Of a stretch of 64,000 bases of DNA, positions 62,146 through 64,000 are shown piece after piece. The stretch comes from Mikania micrantha (taxonomy: Eukaryota; Streptophyta; Magnoliopsida; Asterales; Asteraceae), in the NCBI GenBank assembly GCA_009363875.1, contig CM018691.1, forward strand, positions 37,859,446 through 37,923,445, written 5' to 3'. A program made the position numbers and the translations under genes. Below the pieces are notes generated by a model, which did no database searches, was not told where the DNA came from, and worked only from the letters and a program-made list of their open reading frames with translations. Every line of letters begins with the position of its first letter. Position 1 is the first letter of the stretch.

Positions 62146-64000
62146 GAATCTGAACCCACACCTTCCTCTCCAGCCTCTCATCCCATCAAACTCACTTACA
62201 AATGCAAACAAACCCTTGAACAACTATCTACAGGTGTTCAGGCTCCTTCTTCCGAACCCACAAAGAAAAAATCAAAAAGAACCGGTAGGGGTCCAGTTCT
62301 ACATAAGGTGCAAACCACACATGTCACTTCCCCACTGGATCTTCCTCTGGATCAAGTGGCTACCCCTCACCAATCCGAAATCCCTCAGTGTGTGTCACCA
62401 TATGTACCTGAGAATATCCAAAGAGATACCACATCAAAGGAGCCTGCTTCTTCTAAAGTGGCTCCTCTAGCACAAGGAATGTCTCCCAAGTCCAAAGGTT
62501 TCTCTACCCCATGAAGGCCCCCCACCCATTCAGATACCCAAGCTCCGGGCACCTTTTCGGCTACTCTGTATGACCCATTCTCTCCTACTCCACAAACTTT
62601 ACTGAGAGTGGTGATAGAGTTGTAAGAGAGGTTCCCCGACCTAGAACTTACATCAACAAAGGTTGACCCCAGCAGTTTCGAAGGGGTCATTACAGTGGAA
62701 GCTACCACTACTGATGAACCCTTTCTGATTCATCAGGACAGTCATACAGGCAATAGGACCTCCTCTGTGGCAACTCACATTGTTGATGACTTCTTTGAGG
62801 TCATCTTCAATGAGAGGAATCCAGGGTGCCAAGAAACCACATCTAATGGTGAAGGTGCATGAGCAAGGCTCGGGACTCCATCGCCCAATGACTCCACTCT
62901 GGTGGATGAGGGCACCACTATTCAGGAATTGACGGCCACCATCTCCACCTTACAAGCCATGGTAGCCGATCTGGAAGCTGAGGTCGCTACCCTAAAGTTG
63001 CAGGTCCAAGAGAAAGATGATACCATCTTAGATCTTCAGCGTCGACCCTCCATTGTTTGCACACCCTTCTATCCTGATCTTAAAACCATTACTTCCCCTG
63101 ATGCTTCCAAAAAGAGGTAAAAGAAACACTCTAAGAGATCAGGCACTCCAGCAAAAGGAGAGAAGGAGAAGACTAGGGAACCCACTCCATTTATACCTAG
63201 ATTGGATAGTGAATGGGATGAGTTCATGTAAACTTACTTTCACTCCAGTTCATCATCCTCCTCCTCTTCTGAAGCTGCAGAGGCATCCATGGGGATGACA
63301 CAACAAACATCTCCTATCGCCATGGAGCAGTCTCCTGTTGAGACTCACAAGTCTCCTGCTGAGACTGAAGCAATTGCTGATGTTGCTGCTGCTGAAGACC
63401 TCTCCTCAAATCCTGTGTTCACTTAGGAGACTACTACAGAAACTTCCAAGTTGGTTGGTCAACTAGAGGAAGTAGTGAATGCTAAGGTTAACTATGAAGC
63501 TGCAACTGCTTTCGAAGGCTCAGTCATATTTGAGGTTTTCTTCCTCAGAAGAACAAATGGCCGATGAACCCGCAAGTGAGGCACAGGATCCGTCTCCTCT
63601 GGGATAAACATCATGGATAAAGGGAAAAGAAAACTAACTCTAGAGGAGGAAGCTGCTCAAAAAAAGAGGATGTCATCAAAGAAGAAAGGCCGACCAGACA
63701 CCTCCCTTAATGCAGAGATTCTAAGACTCTCTGATCTTCTACAGTATAAGGGATATGACATTAATGAGGCATTACTCTGGTCAGTGCCTAAAATGGCTGC
63801 TGACCTAGATAGGGTGCAACAAATTGAACAGGCTGCTGCTGCATCCAAAGCTTTGGAAGTTCTCCCGAAGAAACAAAAGGAGACTACCTACCGAGAGAAG
63901 ATGTAGAAGTTCTTAGTGAACTATGGATTTTCTCGAAAACAGCTTAGTCTAATGAAGAACTCTACCATCGACATGCACATAAGAGATATTAAAATGAAGA
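62146..64000 (+). pseudogene. Copia-4 ORF3, middle and C-terminal part, runs off window
   Basis: Starts at the position matching about 6495 of copia-1. Frames at 62308-62514, 62902-63120 and 63613-63906 preserve the low-complexity Pro/Ser segment, the coiled coil (about 62925-63035) and the helical domain with Trp-Ser-Val-Pro near 63780. Stops and shifts separate them (TGA 62512-62514, TAA 63118-63120, TAG 63904-63906). It shows that the copia-1 C-terminal domain is a shared part of ORF3. The A-run near 63109 has five bases, as in copia-3. Confidence 0.75.

Larger units (their letters stand above)
59165..64000 (+). mobile_element. Copia-4: internal fragment of the copia-1 family
   Basis: No 5' LTR, PBS or gag N-terminus precedes it; the left end meets MULE-associated DNA at about 59165. 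The right end is beyond the window. It is heavily mutated and has a fused internal deletion. It is not simply the missing end of copia-3, because both carry overlapping gag, pol and ORF3 segments. Confidence 0.85.

Noticed and set aside
1..64000. CRISPR arrays, rRNA, bacterial operons
   Set aside because: No regularly spaced identical repeats with unique spacers and no prokaryotic gene organisation; everything fits plant repeat DNA.

Overview
The window is plant nuclear DNA made almost wholly of nested, decayed LTR retrotransposons. I see no host gene, rRNA, intact tRNA or CRISPR array. The family make-up is Sirevirus-like Ty1/copia elements carrying an extra 3' ORF, plus Tekay/Del-type Ty3/gypsy chromoviruses with 2.8-4.4 kb LTRs. 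This points to a large, repeat-rich dicot genome. A member of the Asteraceae is my best guess, from remembered resemblance of the copia 3' ORF to proteins annotated there; this was not tested.

Layout. (A) 1-10023, + strand: 3' part of copia-1 (Sirevirus-like): gag, pol, a noncoding stretch with palindromic motifs and a TATA box, a large third ORF split by one frameshift, PPT and 3' LTR. (B) 10065-10512: a small non-autonomous hAT-like element with an 8-bp target duplication. (C) 11592-30456, - strand: copia-2, a second copia family with TSD GAGTA and a large pol deletion. Its gag is split by gypsy-2 (17056-28935, - strand, TSD AGGTG). Gypsy-2 has two 2833-bp LTRs differing at about twenty positions by eye, a nearly intact gag-pol with a single in-frame TGA, and an unusual acidic-repeat ORF between primer-binding site and gag. 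(D) 30462-33428: relic DNA. (E) 33429-34753, - strand: a truncated LTR and 3'-ORF piece of the copia-1 family (copia-5). (F) 35054-57426, + strand: copia-3, same family as copia-1, with 5' LTR, PBS, gag, pol and third ORF but no 3' LTR. Its protease codons are split by gypsy-1 (38702-51711, + strand, TSD GCTGC). Copia-3 is bracketed by 300-bp direct repeats that are not LTRs. (G) About 57889-58905, - strand: remnant of a MULE/FAR1-type transposase gene. (H) 59165-64000, + strand: copia-4, same family, with a fused internal deletion, running off the window.

How the parts work together. In intact relatives gag builds the particle. Pol supplies protease, integrase, reverse transcriptase and RNase H, and the LTRs, PBS (initiator Met tRNA type) and PPT direct transcription and reverse transcription. 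The third ORF of the copia-1 family has no known function that I can support. It is the most interesting protein here: it is conserved between copies, contains a coiled coil and basic patches, and is preceded by a conserved TATA box and short leader that look like a private promoter. A second recurring oddity is the gag/pol junction. A gag stop codon is followed 17-21 nt later by TGCAG or a near match in four copia copies from two families, which looks like a splice acceptor.
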